Assembly (NCBI RefSeq): GCF_001025155.1
Contig: NZ_AP012322.1
Coordinates: forward strand, 620,001-684,000
Length of the DNA: 64,000 nucleotides
Direction of reading: 5' to 3'
From: Bifidobacterium angulatum DSM 20098 = JCM 7096
GTDB taxonomy: Bacteria > Actinomycetota > Actinomycetes > Actinomycetales > Bifidobacteriaceae
Shown: piece after piece, positions 26,617 through 37,175 of the stretch
Layout: each line of letters starts with the position of its first letter
How positions within the stretch are numbered: the stretch's first letter is position 1
The notes under the pieces: model-generated
What the model was told of the DNA's origin: nothing
What the model saw: the letters and a program-made list of their open reading frames with translations, nothing else
Database searches by the model: none
Made by a program: the position numbers and the translations under genes

Positions 26617-27507
26617 ATGAGTGCGGTAAATGAGTCCATCATGCAACGGACCACGCTCGGGCAATTAGTGGAGCATTACGGTTGGGATCTTGTGCCCGCC
26701 TTCGCATCCGGCGTCACCATCACCTCGCTGGCAAACGATGTGGAATCGGTGACCCCGGGGGCGCTGGTGATCTTCGGCGACGACATCGATGCCGACAAGC
26801 TGCACCGAGCCCGAGCCCGAGGCGCCTACGCGGCACTGGTTCCCCCCTCCGCCAGAGAAAACCTGTTGACGGAAGCCGACCTGCCGGTGCTCTATGCCAA
26901 TCCCACACCGCAGCAGCTGGGATTGCTCACGTCGCGTATGGCGGGCAATCCCTCCTCCATGCTGGCGGTGTTCGCGGTCTGCGGCAGCACGGCACGGCAG
27001 AACGCCGCGGTCGTCACCCAGCTGACGCGTTTCCTGCATATGCTCGGCAACCCCGTGGGCATGCTGAGCGTAGCCGGATCGTATTCCCTGGAACGGGATC
27101 TGAATCTCAACTATCCGCTGAATATGCTTGACGTACAACGTTCCCTTGCGGTGTGCAGCGAGGACGGCGTTGCCGCGGTCGCGGTCTCGTTGGACGACCT
27201 TACCGTGGCGGCGCACGGCATGCAGGCCGTGAACGTGGACGTGCTCGGCTCCATGCAGCCGGTGCCTCCCAATGCGGATCAGGCGTTCATCGAACGCCTG
27301 CAGGACGAATACGGATTCAAAACCGAAAACCCCATCAAGGTGACGGTACGAACGTTGGAATCGGACGCGTTGGCGCGTCAGGCGGCCGGAACGCTCGATC
27401 AGGAGGACGAGCAGCGGCTGTCGCTTGCCATAGCCATGGTTCTGGCGGCCGGCGTGCACCGTACGAATATTCGCAGCGCCCTGCGCATGGCCAAGGAATT
27501 GCATTAG
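26617..27507 (+). CDS. MurE-like protein lacking P-loop and ligase domain (probable pseudo-enzyme)
   Basis: This 296-residue protein sits exactly where murE lies in the dcw cluster, between ftsI and murF. It aligns by eye with the first half of MurE: SLANDVESVTPGALVIF (usual DSRxVxPGDLF), RARGAYAAL, LPVLYANPTPQQLGLLTSRM then a P-loop position, and NYPLNMLDVQRSLAVCSEDG followed by VAAVAVSLDDLTVAAHGMQ, matching the TTPE-LQ...MEVSSHAL region of MurE. At the P-loop, where MurE has GTNGKTTT, it reads GSTARQNA (residues 123-130; 26983-27006), so the ATP-binding Lys and Thr are gone. The C-terminal amino-acid-binding domain is also absent; after about residue 210 the sequence is not MurE-like. It is intact, has GGAAGG with 7-nt spacing, and starts 30 bp after ftsI. 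It cannot be an active ligase; a structural or regulatory role is inference. A working MurE must lie elsewhere. Confidence 0.8.
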   Translation: MSAVNESIMQRTTLGQLVEHYGWDLVPAFASGVTITSLANDVESVTPGALVIFGDDIDADKLHRARARGAYAALVPPSARENLLTEADLPVLYANPTPQQLGLLTSRMAGNPSSMLAVFAVCGSTARQNAAVVTQLTRFLHMLGNPVGMLSVAGSYSLERDLNLNYPLNMLDVQRSLAVCSEDGVAAVAVSLDDLTVAAHGMQAVNVDVLGSMQPVPPNADQAFIERLQDEYGFKTENPIKVTVRTLESDALARQAAGTLDQEDEQRLSLAIAMVLAAGVHRTNIRSALRMAKELH

Positions 27508-27582
27508 GGCATGACTCGCCCTGCGCTATGAGCGGATTATGAGCCGATACAGACGAGAACACGGAAAGACGAGGATCTGAAA

Positions 27583-29061
27583 GTGACAAGCATGATGATG
27601 CCGATGACCATCGGCGAGGTGGCCGAGGCCGTTGCAGGCCGACTGGTGGAAGGTGCCAACGGCGTGCCCGAGGGGGCTGTTGCACTGCATGCCGTGAGCG
27701 ATTCGCGGCAAGTCGAGAACGGCAGCGTATTCGTGGCGATTCAGGGGGAGCGCGTCGACGGCCATGACTACGTGGCGTCGGTTGCGGACCAGGGCGCGGT
27801 CGCCGCGATTGTGGACCATGAGGTTCCGGGCGCCGCAGTGCCGCAGATCGTGGTGGACAACACCGTCACGGCATTGGGCGATCTGGCCAAGGCCAACATT
27901 GCGCGCCGTCGTGCCAGCGGCGAGCCGTTCACCATCATCGGCATCACCGGATCGGTAGGCAAAACCACCACCAAGGATCTGACCAAGGCCCTGCTCTCCA
28001 CGTTGGGGCCGACCGTGGCCCCGGTCGGATCGTTCAACAACGAGATCGGGCTGCCGCTTACCGCCTTGACGGTTGGCGAGCATACGCGCTATTTCGTAGC
28101 CGAAATGGGTGCGAATCATGTTGGCGAGATCGCGCATCTGACCACCATTGCACCTCCCGATATCGCAGTGGTGCTCAAAGTCGGTGTGGCGCACTTGGGG
28201 GAGTTCGGCTCCGTGGAGCGCATCGCGCAGGCCAAGACCGAAATCGTGCGCGGCCTGCTGCCCAACGGCATCGCCATGCTCAACACCGACGACGAGCATG
28301 TGGAGGCCATGTCGGCAGTGGCTCCGGGCGAAGTGCTGCGTTTCGGCATCGACGAGTCCAATGCCGGGCGGGATGCTCTGCATGCGTGCGACATCGTCAC
28401 CGACAGCTTCGACAGGGCGTCCTTCACCATGGTCGCCGGCGACGGCGAACAGTCACAGGTTGCTCTGGCGATTCCGGGCGCCCATAACGTGATGAACGCG
28501 TTAGCCGCCGCAATGGTGGCTCACCGGCTGGGCATGCCGTTGGAGGACATCGCCAGGGTGTTGGGGGAGCAGCGTCATATCAGCCCCCACCGTATGGCGG
28601 TCTCCACCGTCGAACGTGGCGGCGCGCGATTCACGTTGATCGACGACTCCTTCAACGCGAACCCCGATTCGATGCATGCCGGGTTGGATGGGCTTGCGCG
28701 CTGGTCCGAGGGGGCGCAGTACCGTGTGGCCGTGCTCGGCGCGATGCTCGAGCTTGGCGGCGACGAAAAACAGCTGCATCGTTCCATCGGCGCCTATGCG
28801 GCCGAACATGGCATCGACGAGGTAGTGGCCGTGGGCAGTCCAACCGATCAGGCGCTCGACGCCCTGGCAGGTGAGCTGGCGCAAGGCGCGAAGAACGCCG
28901 ATGGCGCCATGGCCGTGGAATGGGCGCATAGTGCCGCGCAGGCGGACGACATGATCGTGCGCATCGCCCGCGAACATGAAGGTACGGTGGTGCTGCTGAA
29001 AGGTTCGCACGCATCCGGCCTGAGCACGCTTGCCGAACGTTGGTCGGCAGACGAGAAATAA
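27583..29061 (+). CDS. murF: UDP-MurNAc-tripeptide--D-Ala-D-Ala ligase
   Basis: The 492-residue Mur ligase adds D-Ala-D-Ala to the UDP-muramoyl tripeptide, completing the soluble precursor. The N-terminal domain has DSRQVENGSVFVAIQGERVD, then the P-loop GITGSVGKTTTKDL near residue 125, NNEIGLPLT, and FVAEMGANHVGEIAHLT. The C-terminal half has GAHNVMNALAAAMVA and LIDDSFNANPDSMHAGL. The start GTG 27583 lies 7 nt after GAGGATC-like bases; ATGs at 27592-27598 are alternatives. In contrast to its upstream neighbour, all catalytic motifs are present. Confidence 0.95.
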   Translation: MTSMMMPMTIGEVAEAVAGRLVEGANGVPEGAVALHAVSDSRQVENGSVFVAIQGERVDGHDYVASVADQGAVAAIVDHEVPGAAVPQIVVDNTVTALGDLAKANIARRRASGEPFTIIGITGSVGKTTTKDLTKALLSTLGPTVAPVGSFNNEIGLPLTALTVGEHTRYFVAEMGANHVGEIAHLTTIAPPDIAVVLKVGVAHLGEFGSVERIAQAKTEIVRGLLPNGIAMLNTDDEHVEAMSAVAPGEVLRFGIDESNAGRDALHACDIVTDSFDRASFTMVAGDGEQSQVALAIPGAHNVMNALAAAMVAHRLGMPLEDIARVLGEQRHISPHRMAVSTVERGGARFTLIDDSFNANPDSMHAGLDGLARWSEGAQYRVAVLGAMLELGGDEKQLHRSIGAYAAEHGIDEVVAVGSPTDQALDALAGELAQGAKNADGAMAVEWAHSAAQADDMIVRIAREHEGTVVLLKGSHASGLSTLAERWSADEK

Positions 29062-29096
29062 CGCAATAGGAACATAGAGGGAAAAGAGACGTTTAC

Positions 29097-30203
29097 GTGA
29101 TCGCGCTCATCATTGGAATCCTGGTATCGTTCATCGTCACGATTGTGGGTACCCCACTGCTCATCCGACTGGTGCATCGCCTGCATTACGGTCAGTACAT
29201 TCGCCAGGACGGCCCGCAATCCCATCAGGTCAAGCGCGGCACGCCCACGCTTGGCGGTGTGGTCATCAACCTGGCTATCCTGCTCGGCTGGCTTGCCAGC
29301 GCGACCTATCGCTACTGCCGGAGCGGCGAAACGCCATCTCCTTCGGCGGTGCTGGTGTTGTTCGCCATGCTGTCCATGGGTCTGCTTGGGTTCATCGACG
29401 ATTTCGCCAAGGTGCGTAAAAAGCAGAGCGAGGGCCTGACCGTTCGCGGCAAATTCATCGGGCAGTTCATTCTCGCCACCATCTACGCGGTGCTGTCTTT
29501 GATGATCCCGACCAAATCCGGCTTCGCCAGTGCGCAGGCGGGCATCAGCTTCGTGGAAAAGCCGTTCATCAGTTTCGAATTCGCCGGTAGGGTGATCGCC
29601 ATTGTCCTGTTCGTCATTTGGGTGAACTTCCTGATGGCGGCGTGGAGCAATGCCGTCAACCTGACCGATGGGCTGGATGGTCTTGCTGCAGGCTCGTCCA
29701 TGATCGCCTTCGTCGGCTTCGCCGTCATCGCCTTCTGGGAAAGCTACCATCTGAAGGGAGCCGATCATGGCGGATTCGCCTATGCTGTTTCCGATCCGCT
29801 CGATCTGACCATCATCGCGGTATGCGCCGCGGTGGCCTGCCTTGGATTCCTGTGGTACAACACGAATCCCGCGTCGATCTTCATGGGCGACACCGGGTCC
29901 CTGGCATTGGGCGGCCTGTTCGCGGCACTGTCCATCGCCACGCACACCGAAGTGCTTGCCGTCATCCTTGGCGGCCTGTTCGTCATCGAGGCGATGAGCG
30001 ACGTGATCCAGGTGGGCTACTTCAAGATGACGCACAAGCGTGTATTCAAGATGGCTCCGATCCACCACCATTTCGAACTGTTGGGATGGCAGGAATCAAA
30101 GGTTGTTGTACGGTTCTGGATCATCGAATTGATATTCGTGGTGATCGCCCTGGTGCTGTTCTACGGTGACTGGGCCTCCAGGTCCGGCCTGCTGTTCGGC
30201 TGA
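29097..30203 (+). CDS. mraY: Phospho-MurNAc-pentapeptide translocase
   Basis: The 368-residue polytopic membrane enzyme moves phospho-MurNAc-pentapeptide to undecaprenyl phosphate, making lipid I. Typical blocks are YIRQDGPQSHQVKRGTPTLG (cytoplasmic loop), LGFIDDFAKVRKKQSEGL (the metal-binding DD pair), NAVNLTDGLDGLAAG, MGDTGSLALGGL, and KMAPIHHHFELLGW (the HHH motif). About ten hydrophobic segments are visible. The start is GTG 29097. It lies 35 bp after murF. Confidence 0.97.
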   Translation: MIALIIGILVSFIVTIVGTPLLIRLVHRLHYGQYIRQDGPQSHQVKRGTPTLGGVVINLAILLGWLASATYRYCRSGETPSPSAVLVLFAMLSMGLLGFIDDFAKVRKKQSEGLTVRGKFIGQFILATIYAVLSLMIPTKSGFASAQAGISFVEKPFISFEFAGRVIAIVLFVIWVNFLMAAWSNAVNLTDGLDGLAAGSSMIAFVGFAVIAFWESYHLKGADHGGFAYAVSDPLDLTIIAVCAAVACLGFLWYNTNPASIFMGDTGSLALGGLFAALSIATHTEVLAVILGGLFVIEAMSDVIQVGYFKMTHKRVFKMAPIHHHFELLGWQESKVVVRFWIIELIFVVIALVLFYGDWASRSGLLFG

Positions 30204-30256
30204 AACCGTTGAATAGCGCACGTATCAGGGGTATTTGAGTATTTGAAGGAGCGATA

Positions 30257-31711
30257 ATGGATTTCACCAATGCAACAGTGCTGATTGCCGGTCTCGGGGT
30301 TTCCGGCACCTCGCTGGCCGAAGTGCTTGCCGAGCGGGGAGCCCGCGTGATCGGCGTGGACGAGCGAAAGCCGACCGCCGACCTGCACTCCTTTGACGAG
30401 GTGAATTGGGACGAGATCGATTACGTGATGGCGTCGCCGGTGTTCAATCCCCGAACCCCGTTCATTCTCGAGGCAGCCAAGCGCGGCATCCCCGTGATGA
30501 GCGAAGTGGAATTCGCCTGGCAGCTGCGTGTGGCCAACGAACGTACCGGCAAGCCGGCGCCATGGATCGGCATCACCGGCACCAACGGCAAAACCTCCAC
30601 CACGGAGATGACCTCGGCCATGCTGAGCGCATGCGGGCTTGACGCTCCGACCGCGGGCAACATCGCCTCCGGCAACATGTCCATGAGCCTGTCGCGATGC
30701 GTCACCAATCCGAAGCATGACGCGCTGTGCGTGGAGCTGAGCTCCTTCCAGATGCATTTCACCGATTCGCTGGAACTCGACTGCGCCGCGATCACCAATA
30801 TCGCCGACGATCATCTTGACTGGCATGGCGGGCGCGAGAACTACGCCGCAGACAAGGCCAAGGTCTTCCATCGTGTGAAGCGTGCACTTGTATACAACGC
30901 CGACGATGCGGTGGTCACAGCCAAGGCGAATGAGGCCGAAACGGCGGAAGGTTGCCGTAGGATCGGCTTCACTCTTGGTGTTCCGCAAGCCGGGCAGATC
31001 GGTGTGGCCGACGGCTGGATCGTGGATATGAGCGGTGTGGCCTCGGGCGAGTTCGGCAAGCCGAATCGTCTTGCCCCTGTCGGCGAATTCACCCATCTGG
31101 CGGAGCCGGACGGCACCATCTACCCGCATCTGCTCGCCGACGCGCTGACCGCCCTTGCGCTGGCTTTGGGCCTTGGTGTGGATAGCGGCAAGGCGTTGGA
31201 GGCATTGAAGTCCTTCGCCCCCGGAGGCCATCGCATCGCCACCGTGGCCGCTACGGCACCCGATGAGCATGGCAACGTCATCCGCTTCGTGGACGATTCC
31301 AAAGCGACCAACGCCCATGCGGTGAAGGCGTCCATTTCCAGCTTCGCGCAGGGCAGCGTGGTATGGATCGCAGGCGGTCTTGCCAAGGGCAGCCGTTTCG
31401 AGGATCTGGTGGCGTCCCAATCCAAGGCGTTGAGAGGCGCGGTCATCATCGGCACCGATCAGGCGCCTATGCTTGAGGCGTTCGCCTCGCAGGCCCCGCA
31501 GATCCCATTGGCGGTCATCGACCCCTCGACCCCGAACGAACAGGTGATGGAACGTGCCGTGCAGGAGGCCGGTCGGATGGCTCAGCCTGGGGACGTGGTG
31601 CTCATGGCGCCGGCCTGCGCATCCTTCGACCAGTTCAAGTCGTATGCGGATCGTGGCGACAAATTCGCTCAGGCTGCGCAGCAGTGGGTGGTGGGTCGTG
31701 ACGCGCACTGA
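30257..31711 (+). CDS. murD: UDP-MurNAc-L-alanine--D-glutamate ligase
   Basis: The 484-residue ligase adds D-Glu to UDP-MurNAc-L-Ala. It starts with a Rossmann domain ([17 protein letters not shown]), then the P-loop [14 protein letters not shown] near residue 110, [14 protein letters not shown], and [12 protein letters not shown]. The C-terminal domain has [17 protein letters not shown] and [10 protein letters not shown], with [12 protein letters not shown] near the end. ATG 30257 is preceded by AAGGAG. It overlaps ftsW by 14 bp in another frame, which implies coupled translation. Confidence 0.96.
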   Translation: MDFTNATVLIAGLGVSGTSLAEVLAERGARVIGVDERKPTADLHSFDEVNWDEIDYVMASPVFNPRTPFILEAAKRGIPVMSEVEFAWQLRVANERTGKPAPWIGITGTNGKTSTTEMTSAMLSACGLDAPTAGNIASGNMSMSLSRCVTNPKHDALCVELSSFQMHFTDSLELDCAAITNIADDHLDWHGGRENYAADKAKVFHRVKRALVYNADDAVVTAKANEAETAEGCRRIGFTLGVPQAGQIGVADGWIVDMSGVASGEFGKPNRLAPVGEFTHLAEPDGTIYPHLLADALTALALALGLGVDSGKALEALKSFAPGGHRIATVAATAPDEHGNVIRFVDDSKATNAHAVKASISSFAQGSVVWIAGGLAKGSRFEDLVASQSKALRGAVIIGTDQAPMLEAFASQAPQIPLAVIDPSTPNEQVMERAVQEAGRMAQPGDVVLMAPACASFDQFKSYADRGDKFAQAAQQWVVGRDAH

Positions 31712-32987
31712 ATCGTCAAAGCCCGAGCCGAAGCAATCACGTAGGGCGTCGTCCTCGGGCAAAGTGTCGCAGCATGCGGCACCGGTGGATTTCTTCGACT
31801 CGAATACGGCTAAGACGGGTGTCGACAATGCGAAACGCCAGGGCTTCGGTATCAACAGCCTGTTCAATCCGTTGTGGTGCTACCACGGATTCCGTATGGC
31901 GGTGCTGGGGCTGAGCGTATTCGGCGTCATCATGGTGTTCTCCAGTTCAGCGGTCACCGCGGCATCAGCCGGGAAATCACCCTTCGTCTCATCCATGAGC
32001 CAGGGCGTGTTCTGCGTGATCGGCCTGGCAACGGGCATATTCTGCTCGTTCGTGCCGGTGAACTGGTATCGTAAGCTCGGCTTTTTCGCGGTGCTTGGAT
32101 CGGGTCTTCTGCAGGCGTTGACGCTGTCGTCCCTAGGCGTGGGCCAATATGGCAACAACGGCTGGATCCAGCTCGGACCGGTTACCCTGCAGCCTGCCGA
32201 ATTCGTGAAATTCGCATTATGCATATGGCTGCCGTCGGCATTGTCCGTGGCGAACAAACGCTATAAGGACAAGGGCATCCTGGTATACATCCCCTCGGGC
32301 ATCGTATACATTGCGCTGCTGGTGCTGATTCTTGCCGGCAAGGATCTGGGCACGGCGCTTATCGTGGTGTTCATCGGTCTGGTGGCGTTCCTCACCTCGG
32401 GCTTCCCGGGCAAATGGATGCTCGGCATGATCGGCGGATTGGGGGCGGTGGTGCTGATGTTGGTCATGACGAGCCGCAATCGTCTTGACCGTATTCTTGC
32501 GGCATATTCGACCTGCTCCGCCGAGGACGCGCAAGGCATCTGCTATCAGTCCACGCATGCCCGCTACGCCATCGCATCCGGTGGGCTGTTCGGCGTCGGC
32601 CTGGGTAATTCCCGTGAAAAGTGGAATTATCTGCCTGCCGCGCATAACGATTTCATTTTCGCCATCATCGGCGAGGAGACCGGGTTCATCGGCGCGGCCA
32701 TGGTGATTCTGGTGTTCATGGTGCTCGGCTGGTGCCTGGTGTTCAGCGCGATACAGGTCAGGCAAAGCTACAGTTCGGTGGTGCTGATGTGCATCGCCAC
32801 ATGGCTTGTGGGGCAGGCCATGGTCAATATCGGCGTTGTGGTCGGCGTGTTCCCCGTGTTCGGCGTACCGATGCCATTCGTTTCGGCGGGTGGCTCGTCC
32901 ATGATCATGTGCCTGATGATATCCGGCGTGGCCATCAGCATGATGCGCCAGCAGCCGCAGGTCAAGGCCGCGTCGCAACGCGTTTAG
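31698..32987 (+). CDS. ftsW: SEDS peptidoglycan glycosyltransferase FtsW
   Basis: The 429-residue polytopic protein polymerises lipid II at the septum with FtsI. After a cytoplasmic tail of about 70 residues ([14 protein letters not shown]), there are ten hydrophobic segments. Family marks are [46 protein letters not shown], the large loop [38 protein letters not shown], and [15 protein letters not shown] chose GTG 31698, which overlaps the end of murD; longer frames read through murD in another frame. Confidence 0.94.
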   Translation: MTRTESSKPEPKQSRRASSSGKVSQHAAPVDFFDSNTAKTGVDNAKRQGFGINSLFNPLWCYHGFRMAVLGLSVFGVIMVFSSSAVTAASAGKSPFVSSMSQGVFCVIGLATGIFCSFVPVNWYRKLGFFAVLGSGLLQALTLSSLGVGQYGNNGWIQLGPVTLQPAEFVKFALCIWLPSALSVANKRYKDKGILVYIPSGIVYIALLVLILAGKDLGTALIVVFIGLVAFLTSGFPGKWMLGMIGGLGAVVLMLVMTSRNRLDRILAAYSTCSAEDAQGICYQSTHARYAIASGGLFGVGLGNSREKWNYLPAAHNDFIFAIIGEETGFIGAAMVILVFMVLGWCLVFSAIQVRQSYSSVVLMCIATWLVGQAMVNIGVVVGVFPVFGVPMPFVSAGGSSMIMCLMISGVAISMMRQQPQVKAASQRV

Positions 32988-33010
32988 TTCACGGACTATG
33001 CTCGGAGATT

Positions 33011-34183
33011 ATGAAAAAGATTGTTCTTGCGGGCGGTGGGACCGCCGGTCATGTCAACCCGTTGCTTGCTGTAGCCGACGCCATTGTCAGGCTTGATCCT
33101 GAGGCCAAGGTAAGTGCGCTTGGAACCGAGGTTGGCTTGGAGAAGGATCTTGTTCCAGCCGCGGGCTATGAGCTCGACACCATAGAAAAGGTGCCGTTCC
33201 CCAGGCGGCTTAACAAGGCGGCGTTCCAATTCCCTGCACGCTGGCGTAGGGAATGCGCCAAGACGCGTGCGATTCTGGAACGTCGCGAGGCCGATGTGGT
33301 CGTCGGATTCGGCGGCTATGCGTCGGCGCCGGCATATTCCGTGGCGCATACGATGGGCATCCCCGTGGTGATCCATGAACAGAACGCCCGCGCTGGCATG
33401 GCCAACAAACTGGGTGCCAGGTATGCCGATTTTGTCGGCACCGTATACGAGTCGACGGGGCTGAAAGTCGGCAAGCAAGGAACCATCGAACGGGTCGGCC
33501 TGCCATTGCGCCCCGTCATCGCCAAGCTGGCCGCCGAACTCGAATCCAATCGTGAACAGGCACGTGAGCGCGCAGCTCAGGAGCTCGGCGTTGATTCGAA
33601 GCGCCCGCTTGTGCTGGTGACCGGCGGTTCGCTGGGTGCGGTCAGCCTCAACCGGGCGGTGGCCGCGGCGTCCAAAGACATATTGTCCGTCGCACAGATC
33701 GTGCATCTGACCGGCCGCGGCAAGGCCGACGAGGTGCGCAATCTGGTGGAGGTGAACGCCGGCGAAGGGCATCTTGCCGGCATCGGACCGCAGTCCGCCG
33801 ACGAGGGCGATTATCATGTCGCCGAATATCTGGAGCGTATTGACCTGGCCTTCGCCTGCGCCGATCTGATCATCTGCCGGTCCGGTGCGGGAACCGTTGC
33901 GGAACTCACCGCGCTCGGCCTGCCCGCCGTATATGTGCCGCTTCCCATTGGCAATGGCGAGCAGCGATTCAACGCGCAGCCCGTAGTGGAAGCCGGCGGC
34001 GGCATGATGGTCGACGATGCCGAGCTGACCCCCGCATGGGTGCGTAAGCACATCCCCGCTCTGCTGAACGACACGGATGCGCTGCTGGCGATGGGCGGCA
34101 AAGCATGGGAGTACGGTATTCGTGACGCGGCCGATACCATGGCACGCCGCATTCTTGACTTGGCGGATCGCCATACCGTGTGA
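33011..34183 (+). CDS. murG: UDP-GlcNAc:lipid I GlcNAc transferase
   Basis: The 390-residue GT-B enzyme (GT28) adds GlcNAc to lipid I at the inner membrane face, forming lipid II. The G loop [18 protein letters not shown] begins at residue 7; [17 protein letters not shown] and [16 protein letters not shown] follow. The C-terminal domain has [15 protein letters not shown] and [20 protein letters not shown] for the donor. ATG 33011 follows GGAG. It starts 23 bp after ftsW. Confidence 0.97.
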   Translation: MKKIVLAGGGTAGHVNPLLAVADAIVRLDPEAKVSALGTEVGLEKDLVPAAGYELDTIEKVPFPRRLNKAAFQFPARWRRECAKTRAILERREADVVVGFGGYASAPAYSVAHTMGIPVVIHEQNARAGMANKLGARYADFVGTVYESTGLKVGKQGTIERVGLPLRPVIAKLAAELESNREQARERAAQELGVDSKRPLVLVTGGSLGAVSLNRAVAAASKDILSVAQIVHLTGRGKADEVRNLVEVNAGEGHLAGIGPQSADEGDYHVAEYLERIDLAFACADLIICRSGAGTVAELTALGLPAVYVPLPIGNGEQRFNAQPVVEAGGGMMVDDAELTPAWVRKHIPALLNDTDALLAMGGKAWEYGIRDAADTMARRILDLADRHTV

Positions 34184-34277
34184 ACCTACCGCATGAACCG
34201 TGGACTGCTCGCCTCGGGCGGGTGCGCCATGGTTCATAATGAAACACAGTCGAATCAATCCAACAAGGAGCGTTGTC

Positions 34278-35795
34278 GTGACTGCAACCATCACCCTTAC
34301 CCCTGCCACCGCAGCATTCGATGCCGATGAACGCATCGAGGTATTGGGACGTACTCATTTCATCGGCATCGGAGGCGCAGGCATGAGCGTTCTTGCCGAG
34401 ATGCTTCATGAACGAGGCGTTGCGGTCGACGGCTCCGATCGTGAGCGCAGCGCCAAAACCGATCGCCTGGAATCCCTGGGCATCACCGTGCAGTTCGGGC
34501 AGAAGGCCGAAAACGTGGACGATGCGGACACCGTCGTGTATTCCAGCGCCATCAAACCAAGCAATCCCGAAATCGTCGCAGCGGCCCAGCGTGGTGCCCG
34601 CATCGTGCATCGCAGCGATATCCTCGCACTGCTGATGAACGGGTGCCGTGCGGTAACCGTTGCCGGTGCGCATGGCAAGACCACGACCAGCTCGATGCTG
34701 TCGCATGTTCTCGTGCAGACAGGCAAGGACCCAAGCTATGCCATCGGCGGTTCCATCCAAGGCGCGGACGGTTCGACCCTTGACGGCGGCCACGTTGGCG
34801 CAGGCGACGTGCTGGTGGCCGAAGCCGACGAATCCGACGGTAGCTTCGACAAATACCGTCCACAGATCGCCATCATCACCAATTGCGAGGCCGATCATCT
34901 CGACCATTACGGCGACGAAGCCCATTACCGTGCCGCATTCGTGCGTCATGCAAGCCACGCGGTGGGCCATGTGGTGCTTTGCGCGGATGACGCCGATGCG
35001 CTCGCCGTGCTCGACGCCATGCCGGCTGAGGTGGCATCCAAGGCCGTGGCTTACGGAACCGCCGATCCGAACGGTTTGAACCTGAACGGTGCGGCCTACG
35101 TGCATATCGTGTCGGAACAGGAGAGCGCCGGAAGCGGCGTGGAACGGTTCACACTGCGTATGCCGGCCGGTATCGCAGGCGATCAGCCCCGTGATATTCC
35201 GGTGGAACTGTCCGTGCCGGGCGTCCATAACGCGCGTAATGCCGCCGCCGCACTCACCGCCGCCATGCTGCTGGGGGTCGATGCGGACGAAGCCGCCAAG
35301 TCCATCACCGGGTTCCTTGGCGCCGCGCGTCGTTTCCAGGTGCGTGGCACCGTCAAGCAGGTCACGGTGGTCGACGATTACGCGCATCATCCCACCGAGA
35401 TCGCGGCCCTGCTGGATGCGGCTCGCCGCCGCTACCCGGAAAGCACCATTCGTGTGCTGTTCCAACCGCACCTGTTCTCCCGTACGAAGTTCTTCGCCCA
35501 TGAGTTCGCCGAAGCGCTCGCCAAGGCCGACGATGTCATCGTCACCGGCGTGTTCCCCGCACGCGAGAAGCAGGAGGATTTCCCCGGAGTCGGCCCGCTG
35601 AGCATCGTGCGCGAGGCCAAGGGCATGCAGGGCGTCGAATTCAGCGCTCAGGAAGACATGCGTGTGGCGGCCCAGATGATGGTGATGCGTGCGCATCATG
35701 GCGATGTGATCTTCACCGTGGGCGCCGGCGACATCACCGACATGGGGCCGGTCATGCTGCATGCGCTGGAAGCGCACCGCGAAGGGTGTGAGTGA
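34278..35795 (+). CDS. murC: UDP-N-acetylmuramate--L-alanine ligase
   Basis: The 505-residue ligase adds L-Ala to UDP-MurNAc, the first peptide step. It starts with HFIGIGGAGMSVLAEMLHER, has the P-loop VAGAHGKTTTSSMLSHVL near residue 130, EADESDGSFDKYRPQIAIIT, and NARNAAAALTAAMLLG. VVDDYAHHPTEIAALLDAAR and RVLFQPHLFSRTKFF mark the C-terminal domain. Start GTG 34278 has AAGGAG with 7-nt spacing, so a frame opening at 34200 is rejected. Its stop overlaps the ftsQ start. Confidence 0.96.
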   Translation: MTATITLTPATAAFDADERIEVLGRTHFIGIGGAGMSVLAEMLHERGVAVDGSDRERSAKTDRLESLGITVQFGQKAENVDDADTVVYSSAIKPSNPEIVAAAQRGARIVHRSDILALLMNGCRAVTVAGAHGKTTTSSMLSHVLVQTGKDPSYAIGGSIQGADGSTLDGGHVGAGDVLVAEADESDGSFDKYRPQIAIITNCEADHLDHYGDEAHYRAAFVRHASHAVGHVVLCADDADALAVLDAMPAEVASKAVAYGTADPNGLNLNGAAYVHIVSEQESAGSGVERFTLRMPAGIAGDQPRDIPVELSVPGVHNARNAAAALTAAMLLGVDADEAAKSITGFLGAARRFQVRGTVKQVTVVDDYAHHPTEIAALLDAARRRYPESTIRVLFQPHLFSRTKFFAHEFAEALAKADDVIVTGVFPAREKQEDFPGVGPLSIVREAKGMQGVEFSAQEDMRVAAQMMVMRAHHGDVIFTVGAGDITDMGPVMLHALEAHREGCE

Positions 35796-37126
35796 TGACG
35801 GGAAGGGTGGTTCGCTCGGGCCCCGACCATCAGGGACGCAAGCCACGCACCCTTACGGGCAAGGAACGGCAAACCGCTAAGACGGAGAATGCCGCAAACG
35901 GCAGGCAACAGCCCAAGCATCCCATCAAGCCGAGCACCCGTACCCAGTTGCGCAGGGTCGGCGGCACCAAGCAGCGGTCGAACGCGAAATCCGGCGGCAA
36001 AGCGTCGAATGCGGGCGCGGCACGGAACGTCGCCGCGAAGGGCACTACGAGAAAAGCCGTAGCGTCGGCCGGAATCGTTCCCGGATCCGTAAGCAAACCG
36101 AGAAAACGCAGCCCATACAAGTCGGCGGCGAACGGCGGAACGTCAAGAAGCGCCCGGTCGTCAGGCGGCATAATGCCGTCAGGCCAGCGGCGTAGCGTTT
36201 CAGGCGGTGTCGCCAAACGTACGGTGGAATCGCATACCGGAACGGTGAACGGCCGGGCAAGCCGAAGCGAGCCAGGCTCCTTCGTCGATGCCAGAAAACT
36301 CGCCAGCGAAGATCTTGTCGCCAAGACGTTGCGGGAGAGCGCCGGCACATTCGGCATGGCAGCCCGACCGAAGGTCGTGGATTTCACCGCCAGGGCCAAG
36401 GAGCGCAAGCGGGTGAATGCGCGCATTATCATCGTGCGGATTCTTATCGCGTTGGTAAGCGTGCTCGCGGTGATCGGTCTCGGCTGGCTGCTGTTCTTCT
36501 CACCGGTGCTGAAGCTCAACGCCACACAGATCAGCGTTGACGGGCTTAACGGTTGGGTGTCCGAGGCGGAGGTGCGCAGCCTTGCCGTGGAACAGGTCGA
36601 CCGGTCGCTGCTATTGGTGGATACATCGAAGATCGCCTCGCAGGCCAAGGGCATCCCTGGCGTTTTCGATGCCAAAGTGTCGAGGGAATTCCCGCATGGG
36701 CTTGCCATATCGTTGACGACCCAGCGCCCGGCGGCCATGCTAAAGACCCCGAGCGGCACCGTTGCAGCGGTCGATGCGCAATACCGTGTGCTGAACGTCA
36801 TTTCGAAAAGCGACAGCGTGGGCATTCCCGTTATCGAAGTCGGCGATATCGAATCCAGTGTGAGGAACCGTTCCGTCAAGGAAGCGGTGAAGGTACTTGA
36901 CTCCCTGCCGGAGTCGATGCGCAGGCAGATCACCAAGGTGACTGCGAAAACCCAGGATTCGGTGACCACCGAGTTGAACGACGGCGAGCATTCCGTGGTG
37001 TGGGGCGATTCGTCGAATATCGAATTGAAGAAGGCGGATGTCGATAAGATTCTTTCCGATCCGAACGTGATCGGCGACAAGAAGCAGGTCGATGTGTCGT
37101 CGCCGTATCATCCGGTGCTGCGCTGA
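35795..37126 (+). CDS. ftsQ: Division protein FtsQ with a long basic cytoplasmic tail
   Basis: The 443-residue protein has about 205 cytoplasmic residues rich in Lys, Arg, Ser and Gly (KHPIKPSTRTQLRRVGGT and similar), then one membrane segment (IIIVRILIALVSVLAVIGL), and an external part with a POTRA domain (QISVDGLNGWVSEAEVRSLA) and FtsQ/DivIB region (FDAKVSREFPHGLAISLTTQ). The tail is much longer than in E. coli FtsQ (about 25 residues). It is the last gene of the dcw cluster here: ftsA and ftsZ do not follow. Start ATG 35795 overlaps the murC stop; GTG 35792 is an alternative. Confidence 0.88.
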   Translation: MTGRVVRSGPDHQGRKPRTLTGKERQTAKTENAANGRQQPKHPIKPSTRTQLRRVGGTKQRSNAKSGGKASNAGAARNVAAKGTTRKAVASAGIVPGSVSKPRKRSPYKSAANGGTSRSARSSGGIMPSGQRRSVSGGVAKRTVESHTGTVNGRASRSEPGSFVDARKLASEDLVAKTLRESAGTFGMAARPKVVDFTARAKERKRVNARIIIVRILIALVSVLAVIGLGWLLFFSPVLKLNATQISVDGLNGWVSEAEVRSLAVEQVDRSLLLVDTSKIASQAKGIPGVFDAKVSREFPHGLAISLTTQRPAAMLKTPSGTVAAVDAQYRVLNVISKSDSVGIPVIEVGDIESSVRNRSVKEAVKVLDSLPESMRRQITKVTAKTQDSVTTELNDGEHSVVWGDSSNIELKKADVDKILSDPNVIGDKKQVDVSSPYHPVLR

Positions 37127-37175
37127 ACCGTTGAACTGCCGAATCTGCCGGATGCGCCGTTATGCCTGCAGCGGA

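Noticed and set aside
26617..27507. Calling this gene murE
   Set aside because: The P-loop and the C-terminal ligase domain are missing, so the function cannot be transferred.
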